From: Indioceanicola profundi
GTDB taxonomy: Bacteria; Pseudomonadota; Alphaproteobacteria; Azospirillales; Azospirillaceae
Reading direction: 5' to 3'
Assembly (NCBI RefSeq): GCF_003568845.1
Contig: NZ_CP030126.1
Location: forward strand, 2,959,501-3,023,500
Length of the DNA: 64,000 bases
Each line of letters opens with the position of its first letter. The stretch's first letter is position 1. Positions 50,801 through 60,394 of this stretch are shown here, one piece after another. The translations under genes and the position numbers were made by a program. The notes under the pieces were generated by a model. It worked only from the letters and a program-made list of their open reading frames with translations, had not been told where the DNA came from and made no database searches.

Positions 50801-51844
50801 TCACTTCAGGCTCTCCAGATACCGCGCGACGGCGGTCAGGTCTTCGGACGGCAGGCGGTCGAAGTTCGGCATGCGGTTGCCGGGCTTGATCCCCTGGGCA
50901 TTGGCGATCCAACCGCCCAGCGGGCCGACCCCGTTGGGCATGGCGCCGGCCCCGAGCGACAGACGGCTGCCCACATGGGTCAGGTCCGGCCCCAACTGAC
51001 CCACGGCCTGCAGCGGGCCATCGGACAGGCCGCGCACCACGTGGCAGGCGCCGCAGCCCTGTTCCAGGAACACCTCGGCCCCCCGCTGGAGTTCCGGCGT
51101 ATCCGGCTCGCGGGCCGGGCGGGCCTGGGCCGCCAGCCAATCCTCGAACTCCTCCGGCTCGTGCGCCATGACGAAGAAGGACATCAGCGTGTGCTGGTCG
51201 CCGCAGAATTCCGCGCACTGGCCGCGCAGCAGGCCGGGCTTTTCCGCCTGCATGACGATCAGGTTATTGTGGCCGGGGATCATGTCCCGCTTGCCATGCA
51301 GGCTGGGTATCCAGAAGCTGTGGATGACATCCGCCGCCTTCAGCCGGAATTCCACGGGCCGGCCGACCGGGATATGCACCTCGTTCGCCAGCACCACGTC
51401 GCCATGGGGCGTGCCGAGATAGCGGAACTCCCACCACCACATGTATCCCACCGCCTCGATCACCAGCCTGTCCTCGTCCGGCTGGATACGGGTGCCGGCG
51501 CCGATGATGTTGACGTCGGAGGCGTCGGACACGCGGCTGCCGACCCAGGTGCTGTAGACGGTCAGAACCACCAGGACGCTGGATGTGAAGACCACCCCGC
51601 CGCCGACCATGAAGCGCCGCGGATTCACGCGGCTGAGCTGGTCGGGCCAGATGAAGCCGGCCACCGCCATGGCCATCACGGCGACAAAGATCAGGGCCGC
51701 CCCGATGAACAGCACCCAGGCCAGGGTGGCGATGGCATCGGCCTGCGGCCCGCGCGGGTCGAGCGCCGACTGGATGCCGGAACAGCCGGCCAGCAGCAGC
51801 GGAAGCGCCAGGGCCAGGACCCTGCGGCCACCCGGGCGGCTCAT
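50801..51844 (-). CDS. cytochrome c oxidase subunit II with fused cytochrome c (caa3 type)
   Basis: 347 residues. Lipoprotein signal with lipobox LLLAGC (C21), two membrane helices (about 42-63 and 82-100), and a CuA cupredoxin domain with ligands H175, C210, C214, H218 and M221 (GQCAEFCGDQHTLM). There is a C-terminal cytochrome c domain with heme site CGACH (C264-H268) and a distal Met near PNFDRL. It receives electrons from soluble cytochrome c and passes them to subunit I. Its start overlaps the stop of the upstream cytochrome gene (ATGA). Confidence 0.95.
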   Translation of the reverse strand: MSRPGGRRVLALALPLLLAGCSGIQSALDPRGPQADAIATLAWVLFIGAALIFVAVMAMAVAGFIWPDQLSRVNPRRFMVGGGVVFTSSVLVVLTVYSTWVGSRVSDASDVNIIGAGTRIQPDEDRLVIEAVGYMWWWEFRYLGTPHGDVVLANEVHIPVGRPVEFRLKAADVIHSFWIPSLHGKRDMIPGHNNLIVMQAEKPGLLRGQCAEFCGDQHTLMSFFVMAHEPEEFEDWLAAQARPAREPDTPELQRGAEVFLEQGCGACHVVRGLSDGPLQAVGQLGPDLTHVGSRLSLGAGAMPNGVGPLGGWIANAQGIKPGNRMPNFDRLPSEDLTAVARYLESLK

Positions 51845-52239
51845 CGCGGCAACTCCTGCAGCGTGTAGAGATAGGCGGCCACATGGGTGGCCTCCTCGCG
51901 GCTGATCCCGGTATTCGGCATGGCGCTCTGCGGGTCGATCCGCTGCGGATCGTATATCCAGTTCACCAGATTTTCCGGGTAGTTCGGCAGCCGGCCGGCG
52001 ACATAGCCCCGGACCGCCATGCCATGGAGCGGCGGCCCGACGCTGCCGCGGGCGTGCCGGACGCCGGGGATGGCGTGGCAGGCGCCGCAGCCGTAATCGC
52101 GGTCGTTCAGGATGCGGCGGCCGATCTCGGGATCTCCGCCCGCCACATGGCGCGCGATCTCGGACGCCGGCCGCTCCGTCGCCGCCTCGTTGCAGGCGGT
52201 GAGCGTCAGGAAGAGCAGGAAAAGGACGGGCAGCCGCAT
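51841..52239 (-). CDS. monoheme c-type cytochrome, lipoprotein
   Basis: 132 residues from ATG 52239. Lipobox LTLTAC gives a membrane-anchored periplasmic protein. Heme site CGACH in NDRDYGCGACHAIPG and a distal axial methionine in SAMPNTGIS near the end. It probably feeds electrons to the fused cytochrome domain of subunit II. It follows the diheme cytochrome by about 11 bases and overlaps the subunit II start. Confidence 0.88.
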   Translation of the reverse strand: MRLPVLFLLFLTLTACNEAATERPASEIARHVAGGDPEIGRRILNDRDYGCGACHAIPGVRHARGSVGPPLHGMAVRGYVAGRLPNYPENLVNWIYDPQRIDPQSAMPNTGISREEATHVAAYLYTLQELPR

Positions 52240-52250
52240 CGTCCGCCCCC

Positions 52251-53033
52251 TCAGCCCGGACCGTCGCCGCGGAGCGGAGCGTCGCCGCCCCGCAGTCCGG
52301 CGTAATAGAGGGACAGAGCCTGGATCTCCTCGTAGGTCAGAAGAAGGGCCGCCCGCCGCATGCTGTTCAGCGGATCGTTGTTCCGCACCCCGTTGCGCCA
52401 GAGCATGAGCTGCCCCTCGATCACGCTGGCCCATTGGCCGGCCAGATAGGGAATAGCGGGGGGAGCGCCCTCCCCTTCCTGCCCGTGGCAGGCGGCGCAG
52501 GGACGCAGGCCCCGTTGCGGATCGCCCTCCAGGGCCAGACGGCGCGCCTGCTCCAGCATCTCCGGAGGGGCCGGCGGCGGCGGCGGAAAGGGCGGGGTCT
52601 GCGCTTCGAAATAGGCGGAGACGTCCAGGATTTCGGCTTCCGTGAGGGCCATGGCGATGGGGGTCATCGCCTCGTTCGGGCGGGTTCCACGGGCATAGCC
52701 GTGCATCTGCTTGCGCAGATAGCCCGTCGGAAGGCCCGCAAGCCGCGGCACGGCGGAGGCGCCGTCCCCCTCGCCCAGGGCGCCATGGCAGTAGAGACAG
52801 GCGCCCTTGTGCCCGGCACTGCCGCCGGAGGTCATCACATACTGTCCGTTCATCAGATCGGGCTCGGTGGGTCCCCGCCCGGACGGCTCCACCTTCCCGG
52901 CAGGCGGGATCGGCGCGTGCTGCGCCAGCGACCCGGCGGCCGCCAGACCCGTGGCCAGCAGCGTCAGCCCGGCCAGGACCCGGCGGGCGGACAGGCGGAC
53001 GGGCTTGCGTCGCGCGGGTGGAGGGCCGCCCAT
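52251..53033 (-). CDS. diheme c-type cytochrome (c4-like)
   Basis: 260 residues. A signal peptide or anchor (about 15-38) and two cytochrome domains, with heme sites CLYCH (in GHKGACLYCHGALGEGDG) and CAACH (in LRPCAACHGQEGEGAPP). Axial methionines are expected in the TPIAMAL and NSMRRAA regions. The lobes are joined by a proline-rich hinge (PPFPPPPPAPP). Such c4-type proteins shuttle electrons to caa3 or cbb3 oxidases. It is part of the oxidase operon. Confidence 0.9.
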   Translation of the reverse strand: MGGPPPARRKPVRLSARRVLAGLTLLATGLAAAGSLAQHAPIPPAGKVEPSGRGPTEPDLMNGQYVMTSGGSAGHKGACLYCHGALGEGDGASAVPRLAGLPTGYLRKQMHGYARGTRPNEAMTPIAMALTEAEILDVSAYFEAQTPPFPPPPPAPPEMLEQARRLALEGDPQRGLRPCAACHGQEGEGAPPAIPYLAGQWASVIEGQLMLWRNGVRNNDPLNSMRRAALLLTYEEIQALSLYYAGLRGGDAPLRGDGPG

Positions 53034-53040
53034 GCCGCCC

Positions 53041-53544
53041 TCACTCCGGCGTCGGCGGCAGGTCCGGCTGGCCGGCCACGCTGCCGGTGCGGCAGCGGTC
53101 CCGCTCCACCGCGTCGGTCAGAGCGGTGCAGGCGGCGTTCACGCCGGCCGGCTGGTCCTCCACGCCGGCCGGCTCGGTCGGGATGGGAAAGATGGAAGGG
53201 CCTTCGATGCTGGATGACTGGCTGGCGCCGACGGCGCTACGGCTGTCGGCCTGGGGCGGCGGCGGAACGGTGCGCCCGCCGGGCCGGGGGTCATCGAGGG
53301 TGTTGTCGGCGTCATCAGCCCAGCTGGTGGGCCCTGGACCCGTTTCATCGGCACGGGGGGCGACCACCGCGGGCGAGCCGGCGGTTGGCGCCGGATCGGG
53401 AGGAAGTGCGTCGGGCGCATCGCCCGCCGCCTGGGCAGACGGCAGAGGCGGACGCCGATCCTCGCCATCCTGCGCCAGGGCGGCGCCGGCGGCGAGAAAC
53501 AGAGAGAGGGCGATCAGGGGGATCGGGGCGGATCGGCCCGGCAT
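53041..53544 (-). CDS. secreted proline-rich protein in the oxidase operon
   Basis: 167 residues from ATG 53544, which has AAAGGG about 9 bases upstream. A signal peptide (ends GAALAQDG) followed by a low-complexity region rich in Pro, Asp and Ala; two cysteines near the C-terminus (NAACTALTDAVERDRCR) could form a disulfide or bind metal. Its stop is 7 bases before the diheme cytochrome start. I know no family; an accessory periplasmic role for the oxidase is only inferred from position. Confidence 0.6.
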   Translation of the reverse strand: MPGRSAPIPLIALSLFLAAGAALAQDGEDRRPPLPSAQAAGDAPDALPPDPAPTAGSPAVVAPRADETGPGPTSWADDADNTLDDPRPGGRTVPPPPQADSRSAVGASQSSSIEGPSIFPIPTEPAGVEDQPAGVNAACTALTDAVERDRCRTGSVAGQPDLPPTPE

Positions 53545-53628
53545 GCGTGCACCCTTTCGTCTTCGGGATAAGGGATAAACACGCAAGCTATGGAATGGTC
53601 GCAGGACCAGCCGCCCCTTTCGTCGGGA

Positions 53629-53811
53629 TCAGCGCTCTTCGGCGTCGAATTCGGCGGTCGGCCGCTCTTCCACCAGATCGGCCACCACCTCGAAGGCGCG
53701 GGCATTGTGGTCCATCTGCGGCCGGATGGGATCGTTCTGTTCCCCGACATGGCGGAAGAACTCGGCGGCATCGCGCAGCAGCTTCGCGGCGATTTCTGCG
53801 TTGGTGGCCAT
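53629..53811 (-). CDS. 60-residue helical protein of unknown function
   Basis: 60 residues from ATG 53811 with an excellent AAGGAG site 7 bases upstream. Predicted all helix: ATNAEIAAKLLRDAAEFFRH, EQNDPIRPQMDHNARAFEVV, with an acidic end. No signal peptide or membrane segment. Codon usage matches neighbours. I have the impression that short proteins of this type occur near oxidase or flagellar genes in Rhodospirillales, but no function is known. Confidence 0.72.
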   Translation of the reverse strand: MATNAEIAAKLLRDAAEFFRHVGEQNDPIRPQMDHNARAFEVVADLVEERPTAEFDAEER

Positions 53812-53867
53812 GTATATTCTCCTTAAATCCAGGATATTGCCGGTGGTTGAACGCTTTTCGCGGGCGG

Positions 53868-54329
53868 TCAGGCCTGACCGGCGGCAAGTTTTCCGGTGGC
53901 GCGGGCGCGGGTGAGCCGGTTGCGGTCCTCGATCACGCATTCGGCGTAGCGGTCCAGTTCCGCCCCGACCTCGTCCGGAAGATCCCCGGCGCGGGCGGCG
54001 GTAAGCTGCTCCAGAAAGTCCTGCTGGGACCGTTCCAGCCCCTCCAGTATGTCGTCGGCGCCGCGGGCGCCGATGGCTACCCCGAACTCCGCCACCATGC
54101 GGCGGGCGCCGCCCAGCAGGGTTCCGGTCGCGTCGGGAGCCCCGCCGATGGCCACGACCCGCTCCTGCATGTCGCGGATCATGCTGCCGCGGCGGTCGGC
54201 CAGGGCGGCGCAGAGGGCCTTGAGGTCGGGATCTTCCAGATCCTCCTCCCCCCGTTGCAGGGCCAGATGGGTGTCTTCCGCAGCACGGATCAGATCATTC
54301 AGGGCATCCACGACGGCATCAAGGTCCAT
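53868..54329 (-). CDS. four-helix-bundle DUF2383-like protein
   Basis: 153 residues from ATG 54329, preceded by GGAGGGA. Helical throughout, with an N-terminal DALNDLIRAAEDTHLALQRG, DRRGSMIRDMQERVVAIGG in the middle and a last long helix (DEVGAELDRYAECVIEDRNR). This resembles the PA2169/DUF2383 ferritin-like group of unknown function. It may belong to the same minus-strand transcript as the oxidase operon; the gap to the next gene is 56 bases. Confidence 0.68.
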   Translation of the reverse strand: MDLDAVVDALNDLIRAAEDTHLALQRGEEDLEDPDLKALCAALADRRGSMIRDMQERVVAIGGAPDATGTLLGGARRMVAEFGVAIGARGADDILEGLERSQQDFLEQLTAARAGDLPDEVGAELDRYAECVIEDRNRLTRARATGKLAAGQA

Positions 54330-54491
54330 GCGCGCTCCCTCCTCCGCCGCGGCCCAGGCCGCCTTTCCGGGAATCTCCCTGGGACAACCAGAGGCGCAGG
54401 CGCGGGTTCCGTTCTCCTTTGTTCCTATGCCGGGGTGCCCCGCGCAGCCGGCCCTTGACACCCGCCGCGGCAAGGCCGACCTATCCGCCCC

Positions 54492-55553
54492 ATGCCGCGC
54501 GACAAAGCCCCTATCCCCCGCACCCTGCGCACCCCCGCCCAGCTCGAGGCTGCCGGGCTGGTGCGGCCCGACGCCCTGCCGGAGCTGGAACGGGTGGCCG
54601 AAAGCTTCGCCGTCGCCGTCACTCCGGCCATGGCGGAGCTGATCGATCCCACCGACCCGGCCGATCCCATCGCCCGCCAGTTCGTGCCCACCGGGGCGGA
54701 GCTGGATGTCAGGCCGGAGGAGATGGACGATCCCATCGGGGACGATCCGCACAGCCCGGTGAAGGGCATCGTCCACCGCTACCGCGACCGGCTGCTGCTG
54801 AAGCCGGTTCATGCATGCCCGGTCTATTGCCGGTTCTGCTTCCGGCGGGAGATGGTGGGGCCGGGGTCGGAGGCGTTGACGACGGCCGAGCTGGACGCCG
54901 CCCTGGCCTACATCGCCGACCACGAGGAGGTGTGGGAGGTGGTGCTGACCGGCGGCGACCCGCTGGTGCTGTCGCCCCGCCGGCTGGGGGAGATCGTGCG
55001 GCGGCTGAACGATATACCGCATGTGGGCATTGTGCGCTTCCACACCCGCGTGCCGGTGGTGGACCCCGACCGCGTCACGGCGGAGATGGTGGATGCGCTG
55101 AAGGGCGGCCGGGCGGCCACCTGGGTGATGCTGCACTCCAACCATTGGCGGGAGATCACGGATCAGGCCCGCACCGCCATCGGCCGGCTGGTGGATGCCG
55201 GCATCCCCATGCTGGCCCAGACCGTGCTGCTGAAGGGCGTCAACGACGATGCGGCGACCCTGACCCGCACTTTCCGCGCCCTGGTCCAGGCGCGGGTGAA
55301 GCCGCACTACCTGCACCATGGCGACCTGGCCAAGGGAACGGCGCAGTTCCGGACCAGCGTGGCGGAGGGCCGGGCGCTGATGCGGGAGCTGCGCGGCGAT
55401 GTCTCCGGCCTGTGCCAGCCCACCTATGTGCTGGACATCCCCGGCGGCCATGGAAAAGTGCCGCTGACGCCGGACTACCTGGAGCCGGGCGCGGAGCCCG
55501 ACGCCTGGACCGTCACCGATCCCAGGGGCGGGCGGCACCCCTACCGGGGCTGA
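54492..55553 (+). CDS. lysine 2,3-aminomutase-like radical SAM protein
   Basis: 353 residues. The radical SAM cluster motif is C109-x3-C113-x2-C116 (CPVYCRFCFRRE). The PLP-binding lysine is likely K322 in IPGGHGKVPL. It is shorter than clostridial lysine 2,3-aminomutase and lacks that enzyme's C-terminal tetramerisation part, as in EpmB and other proteobacterial members. It converts lysine to beta-lysine, or beta-lysylates elongation factor P with EpmA; neither epmA nor efp is in the window, so the acceptor is undecided. Confidence 0.9.
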   Translation: MPRDKAPIPRTLRTPAQLEAAGLVRPDALPELERVAESFAVAVTPAMAELIDPTDPADPIARQFVPTGAELDVRPEEMDDPIGDDPHSPVKGIVHRYRDRLLLKPVHACPVYCRFCFRREMVGPGSEALTTAELDAALAYIADHEEVWEVVLTGGDPLVLSPRRLGEIVRRLNDIPHVGIVRFHTRVPVVDPDRVTAEMVDALKGGRAATWVMLHSNHWREITDQARTAIGRLVDAGIPMLAQTVLLKGVNDDAATLTRTFRALVQARVKPHYLHHGDLAKGTAQFRTSVAEGRALMRELRGDVSGLCQPTYVLDIPGGHGKVPLTPDYLEPGAEPDAWTVTDPRGGRHPYRG

Positions 55554-55577
55554 GCCGCCACGGCCTCTGGCCGTAAA

Positions 55578-56900
55578 TCAGAACGCCTGGGTCTCGAAGG
55601 TCTCGCGGGCGGGATCGATGACGACCGAACCGTTGCGCGTCACCTCCATCACCGCCAGGGCCCGCTCGGTGATGCCCTCCGGCATCAGGCGGAAGATGCC
55701 GTCCATACCGGCGAAGCCGTTCGGGTTGGTCAGGTCGTGCGGTTCGAACGGGCGGTCGTCCATGCTGCCGCGGGCCAGGACGGAGGCAAGGGCCGTGGCG
55801 TCGTAGGCCAGCGTGGCCAGCCGGTGCGGGCGCTGCCCGTAGATCTGCTCGTACCGCTTCTCGAAATCGGCCCTGGCGCTCGGCGGCGGGGCGGCGAACC
55901 AGCCGCCGACCAGCGCCGGTTCCCGCCCGAGATCGGGCTCATCCCACTGGCCGGTGCCCAGGAACTTCACCGGGCCGGGGTCCACGTCGAAGAAGGGGAA
56001 CAGGGCCGCAAGCTCCCGCAGGGACTGACCGCCTTCCGCCAGCATCACGGCGCGGAAGGGCAGGTCCCCGAAGGTCTCTGCGTTCTGCAGCCGGCGCAAG
56101 GCCTGCTTGGCCGCCCCGTCGCCCTGTTCCGCCAGCTGGGCCAGCTTCGCCCGCTCCTCCTCCAGCGCCTGGCGGCGCTGGTCGAAGTCGGACAGGCGCT
56201 TCACCACCTCCGTCACGTCGGTCTGGCCGGGGGTGTAGCGCTCCACCTTCGTGACCTCGCCGCCAGTGCGGGCGACGGTCTGGGTCAGGCTGTCCACCAC
56301 GGCCTGACCGTGTGGCGTGGTGGGGGCCAGGACGCCGAATGTGGAATAGCCCTGCGCCGCCGCATAGCCGACGACGCGCGCCACCTGCTCCTGCGGCTGG
56401 AGGCCAAGCACCCAGAGTCCGCCGCCGGCGATGTTCCAGTCATTGGAGAAGGCCAGGACCGGCACCCCGGCGGAGGCCGCCATCGGCTTCACGGCGGCGG
56501 CATCGGGGCTGAACAGGGGGCCGAGGATCAGGTCCGCCCCCTTCTCCAGCACGTCGCCGGCCGCGGCGGTCGCACCCCCGGCATTTCCGCCGGTGTCGCG
56601 GGGCAGCAGCAGGATACGGTCGTCCGCCACGTCGAACAGGGCCATCTGCGCGGCATCCAGCATGGACTGGCCGACCACGGCCCCCGGTCCGGACAGCGGC
56701 ACCAGCAGCGCCACCCTGATCTTTCCGTCTTCCACGGGAACCGGTTGAGCAGGCTCCGGAAGCTGGACCTGCGGCGGGACTTGCGGCGTCGGGGCCGGGG
56801 CCGGTACGTTGGACCCGCTGGAGCAAGCGCCCAGCAGCCCCGTGAGCGCAAGCGCCCCCGCCAGAAGGCGCATCCGTGCCGCACCCGTACCCTTGGACAT
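55578..56900 (-). CDS. LpoA-like penicillin-binding protein activator, lipoprotein
   Basis: 440 residues from ATG 56900, which has GGAG 6 bases upstream. ATG 56915 (SD AAGGAG at only 2 bases) and ATG 56873 are alternatives. Lipoprotein signal with lipobox LLGAC, then a Pro-rich linker, then a periplasmic-binding-protein type I fold (IRVALLVPLSGPGAVVGQSM ... LAYDATALASVLARG). It presumably activates a bifunctional penicillin-binding protein from the outer membrane. It is divergent from rsmI; the two start regions overlap. Confidence 0.85.
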   Translation of the reverse strand: MSKGTGAARMRLLAGALALTGLLGACSSGSNVPAPAPTPQVPPQVQLPEPAQPVPVEDGKIRVALLVPLSGPGAVVGQSMLDAAQMALFDVADDRILLLPRDTGGNAGGATAAAGDVLEKGADLILGPLFSPDAAAVKPMAASAGVPVLAFSNDWNIAGGGLWVLGLQPQEQVARVVGYAAAQGYSTFGVLAPTTPHGQAVVDSLTQTVARTGGEVTKVERYTPGQTDVTEVVKRLSDFDQRRQALEEERAKLAQLAEQGDGAAKQALRRLQNAETFGDLPFRAVMLAEGGQSLRELAALFPFFDVDPGPVKFLGTGQWDEPDLGREPALVGGWFAAPPPSARADFEKRYEQIYGQRPHRLATLAYDATALASVLARGSMDDRPFEPHDLTNPNGFAGMDGIFRLMPEGITERALAVMEVTRNGSVVIDPARETFETQAF

Positions 56901-56913
56901 CGTCATCTCCGCC

Positions 56914-57882
56914 ATGGCTCCTTCAACTCCCCCGGACCGGGACGGCCCGACCTGTTCAAGCAACATTCCGGGAACCGCCGATCCGGACGATCGGGCGGAT
57001 GATACCACCGATGCGCCGGAGCCTAACGGCACCGCCGCCGCACGTAAACCGTCCCCCGGCCTGTACATCGTCGCGACCCCCATCGGCAATGCCGGCGACA
57101 TCACGTTGCGGGCGCTGGAGACGCTGAAGGGCGTCGACACCATCGCCTGCGAGGATACACGCGTCACCGGCAAGCTGATGCAGCGATACGGCGTGCGCAC
57201 CCGGCTGGTTCCATACCACGATCACAACGCGGCGAAGATGCGGCCGCAGATCCTGTCCCGCATCGCGGCGGGGGAGGCCATCGCGCTGGTGTCCGACGCC
57301 GGCACGCCGCTGGTGTCCGACCCCGGCTACAAGCTGGTGCGCGACGCGGCGGCCCAGGGCCTGCCGGTCACCCATCTGCCGGGGGCCAGCGCCGCTTTGA
57401 CCGCCCTGGTGCTGTCCGGCCTGCCCAGCGACCGCTTCCTGTTCACGGGCTTCCTGCCCAACAAGCAGGGGGCGCGGCGGGCGGAGCTGGAAGGGCTGAG
57501 GCCGGTCAAGGCTACGCTGATCCTGTATGAGAGCGCGCAGCGGCTGGAGGACCTGCTCCAGGACGCCGCCGAGGTGCTGGGCGGCCGCGAGGCGGCGGTG
57601 GCGCGGGAGCTGACCAAGATGTTCGAGGAGGTGCGGCGCGGCACCCTGCCGGACCTGGCCGCCCATTACCGCGAGGCCGGCCCGCCCAAGGGCGAGGTGG
57701 TGGTGGTGATCGGCCCCCCGCCGGAGGGAGAGGCGGAGGCCGATGCCGCCGACATGGACCGGCTGCTGCGCGATGCCCTGGCCAGCATGTCCGTGCGCGA
57801 CGCCGCCGCCCATGTGGCCACCGTGACCGGGCAGCCCAAAAAGGCGGTCTATGCCAGGGCGCTCGAGCTGTCGAAGGAATAG
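56914..57882 (+). CDS. rsmI: 16S rRNA (cytidine1402-2'-O)-methyltransferase
   Basis: 322 residues. RsmI methylates the 2'-OH of C1402 in the decoding site of 16S rRNA. The conserved core starts at LYIVATPIGNAGDITLRAL (about 50) and includes CEDTRVTGKL, SDAGTPLVSDPG and the GASA loop of the tetrapyrrole-methylase-like fold. The N-terminal ~48 residues are unusually long and disordered; no internal in-frame start exists between them and the core, so ATG 56914 is needed. It is followed after 2 bases by yraN. Confidence 0.95.
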   Translation: MAPSTPPDRDGPTCSSNIPGTADPDDRADDTTDAPEPNGTAAARKPSPGLYIVATPIGNAGDITLRALETLKGVDTIACEDTRVTGKLMQRYGVRTRLVPYHDHNAAKMRPQILSRIAAGEAIALVSDAGTPLVSDPGYKLVRDAAAQGLPVTHLPGASAALTALVLSGLPSDRFLFTGFLPNKQGARRAELEGLRPVKATLILYESAQRLEDLLQDAAEVLGGREAAVARELTKMFEEVRRGTLPDLAAHYREAGPPKGEVVVVIGPPPEGEAEADAADMDRLLRDALASMSVRDAAAHVATVTGQPKKAVYARALELSKE

Positions 57883-57884
57883 AG

Positions 57885-58274
57885 ATGGCCGCTCCCGCCC
57901 GCAGCAGGCGCGACCGGGAACGGGCCGAAGGGCTGGGGCGGCGGGCGGAATGGCTCTGCCGGCTGGCCTTGTGGCTGAAGGGCTATCGTATCCTGGGCTC
58001 GCGGGTGCGGGTTCCGGCGGGGGAGATCGACATACTGGCCGCCCGGCGCACCCGGTTCGGCCCCGTACTGGCCGTGGTGGAGGTCAAGGCCCGCAGCCGG
58101 GAGGAGCTGGCCCATGCCGCCGTCGGCCGGTCGAGCTGGCAGCGGCTGGCGCGGGCCGCGGGGCAGGTGCAGGCGGCCCGCCGAGGCGTGCGGGATCATA
58201 CGCCCCGCTTCGACCTGATGATCGTGCTGCCGGGGCGCTGGCCCCTGCATCTGGAGGATTACTGGCGACCTTGA
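57885..58274 (+). CDS. yraN: YraN/UPF0102 endonuclease-fold protein
   Basis: 129 residues with the typical order RRAEWLCRLALWLKGYRILG, VPAGEIDILAARR (D of the PD-(D/E)xK-like site) and VVEVKARSREELAHA (E-x-K). It probably binds or cleaves Holliday-junction-like DNA; activity is not established. It is a conserved neighbour of rsmI. In many genomes gshB follows, but here a terminator and a short minus-strand gene come next. Confidence 0.92.
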   Translation: MAAPARSRRDRERAEGLGRRAEWLCRLALWLKGYRILGSRVRVPAGEIDILAARRTRFGPVLAVVEVKARSREELAHAAVGRSSWQRLARAAGQVQAARRGVRDHTPRFDLMIVLPGRWPLHLEDYWRP

Positions 58275-58283
58275 GGGTGTCCG

Positions 58284-58311
58284 GCCCCCTCTCCCCCGCG
58301 GGGAGAGGGGC
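58284..58311. terminator. hairpin after yraN
   Basis: A GCCCC(C)TCTCCCC / GGGGAGAGGGGC stem of 12 pairs with one bulged C, tight 2-3 base loop. Only a weak T-rich stretch (ATTCATTCT) follows on the plus strand. It sits between yraN and the convergent 56-residue gene. Confidence 0.5.
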
Positions 58312-58323
58312 ATTCATTCTGAT

Positions 58324-58494
58324 TCAGGCGGCGGTCCGCATCTCCTCCCGCCGCCGGCGGGAGAGGCGGTCGGAGGTGGCTTCGACCACGCGGCGCACCT
58401 CGTCAGGCGACAGCCCGTCGCGGGCCATCACCAGACGCACCAGGGGATCGTCCAGCAATTCGTGCAGCTTCGGCTCGCGGATGTGCTCGCTCAT
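58324..58494 (-). CDS. 56-residue protein of unknown function
   Basis: A complete small gene: ATG at 58494 with GAGGAAG 8 bases upstream, and TGA at 58324. The product begins MSEHIREPKLHELLDDPLV, continues RLVMARDGLSPDEVRRVVE and ends in a basic stretch (RRRREEMRTAA). It looks like a short DNA- or protein-binding helical protein. Similar tiny proteins occur in Rhodospirillales as I recall, but with no assigned role. Upstream gap to rho's terminator is about 180 bases. Confidence 0.72.
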   Translation of the reverse strand: MSEHIREPKLHELLDDPLVRLVMARDGLSPDEVRRVVEATSDRLSRRRREEMRTAA

Positions 58495-58674
58495 GGCAAT
58501 GCTTCCTCACAGAAAATCGGCGCCCGTCTTGACGCAGGCGTCCGAACGGTCCTGCCGCCCGTCGGAGCGGCGAGCGATTAATGCTCCACCTGGATTACAG
58601 GCACATGTCCGGACGGAGTCCTTTTCGGGATGCGGCCACAGAAGTACCTCCGCCGGGCAGCATTGAAACAGAAA

Positions 58675-58699
58675 CGCCCCGGACGGATGGTCCGGGGCG
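58675..58699 (-). terminator. intrinsic terminator of rho
   Basis: CGCCCCGGAC (58675-58684) pairs perfectly with GTCCGGGGCG (58690-58699) around a 5-base loop. On the minus strand the hairpin is followed by TTTCTGTTTC. It lies 33 bases after the rho stop. Confidence 0.85.
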
Positions 58700-58731
58700 C
58701 CTGCATTTCCGCCTGATCGTTCGGGATCGGG

Positions 58732-59997
<1,266 letters not shown>

Positions 59998-60394
59998 CGG
60001 GGTCCGGTAGTACGGTTGGGCAATGCGGGAGGGTGGCAGGTGGGTTGGACCCTGGCCGGGTCCGGGGCGGGCTGGACCCGATCGAACCGGCTATGATCCG
60101 GCGGAGCAGGTCAGCGAAGGTGTCGGTGATCAGGCCTCGGTAACGCCGCCCCTGGGAAGGGCGCCGGAGAGTGCGTTAGACTCTCGGTAGGAACGGGCCT
60201 GTAGCCATGCAGATGGTTACCCCAGCTTCCAATCCAAGTCAAAAACAAAAGCAACACGTCCCAATTCCCGGCAAACCGATGCTTTCGCCGGAAAACGGAT
60301 CGGAGGGAGCATGATTTGAGCCGGATCAATGCGGGCCCGCCCGCAGCCGTCTAGAAACGAGGAAGATCGACCGGAAGACCGCGGAGCCCTTGCC
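59998..60394. other. intergenic region between rho and the P-type ATPase
   Basis: About 400 bases with no convincing gene. On the minus strand TTGACT (at 60242-60237) with a weak TAACCA at 17 bases could be a rho promoter. An AT-richer stretch (60230-60260) surrounds it. No hairpin or riboswitch is recognised here. Confidence 0.5.

Noticed and set aside
60111-60329. A 72-residue minus-strand frame upstream of rho
   Set aside because: No ribosome-binding site, poor coding character, and it overlaps the likely rho promoter region.
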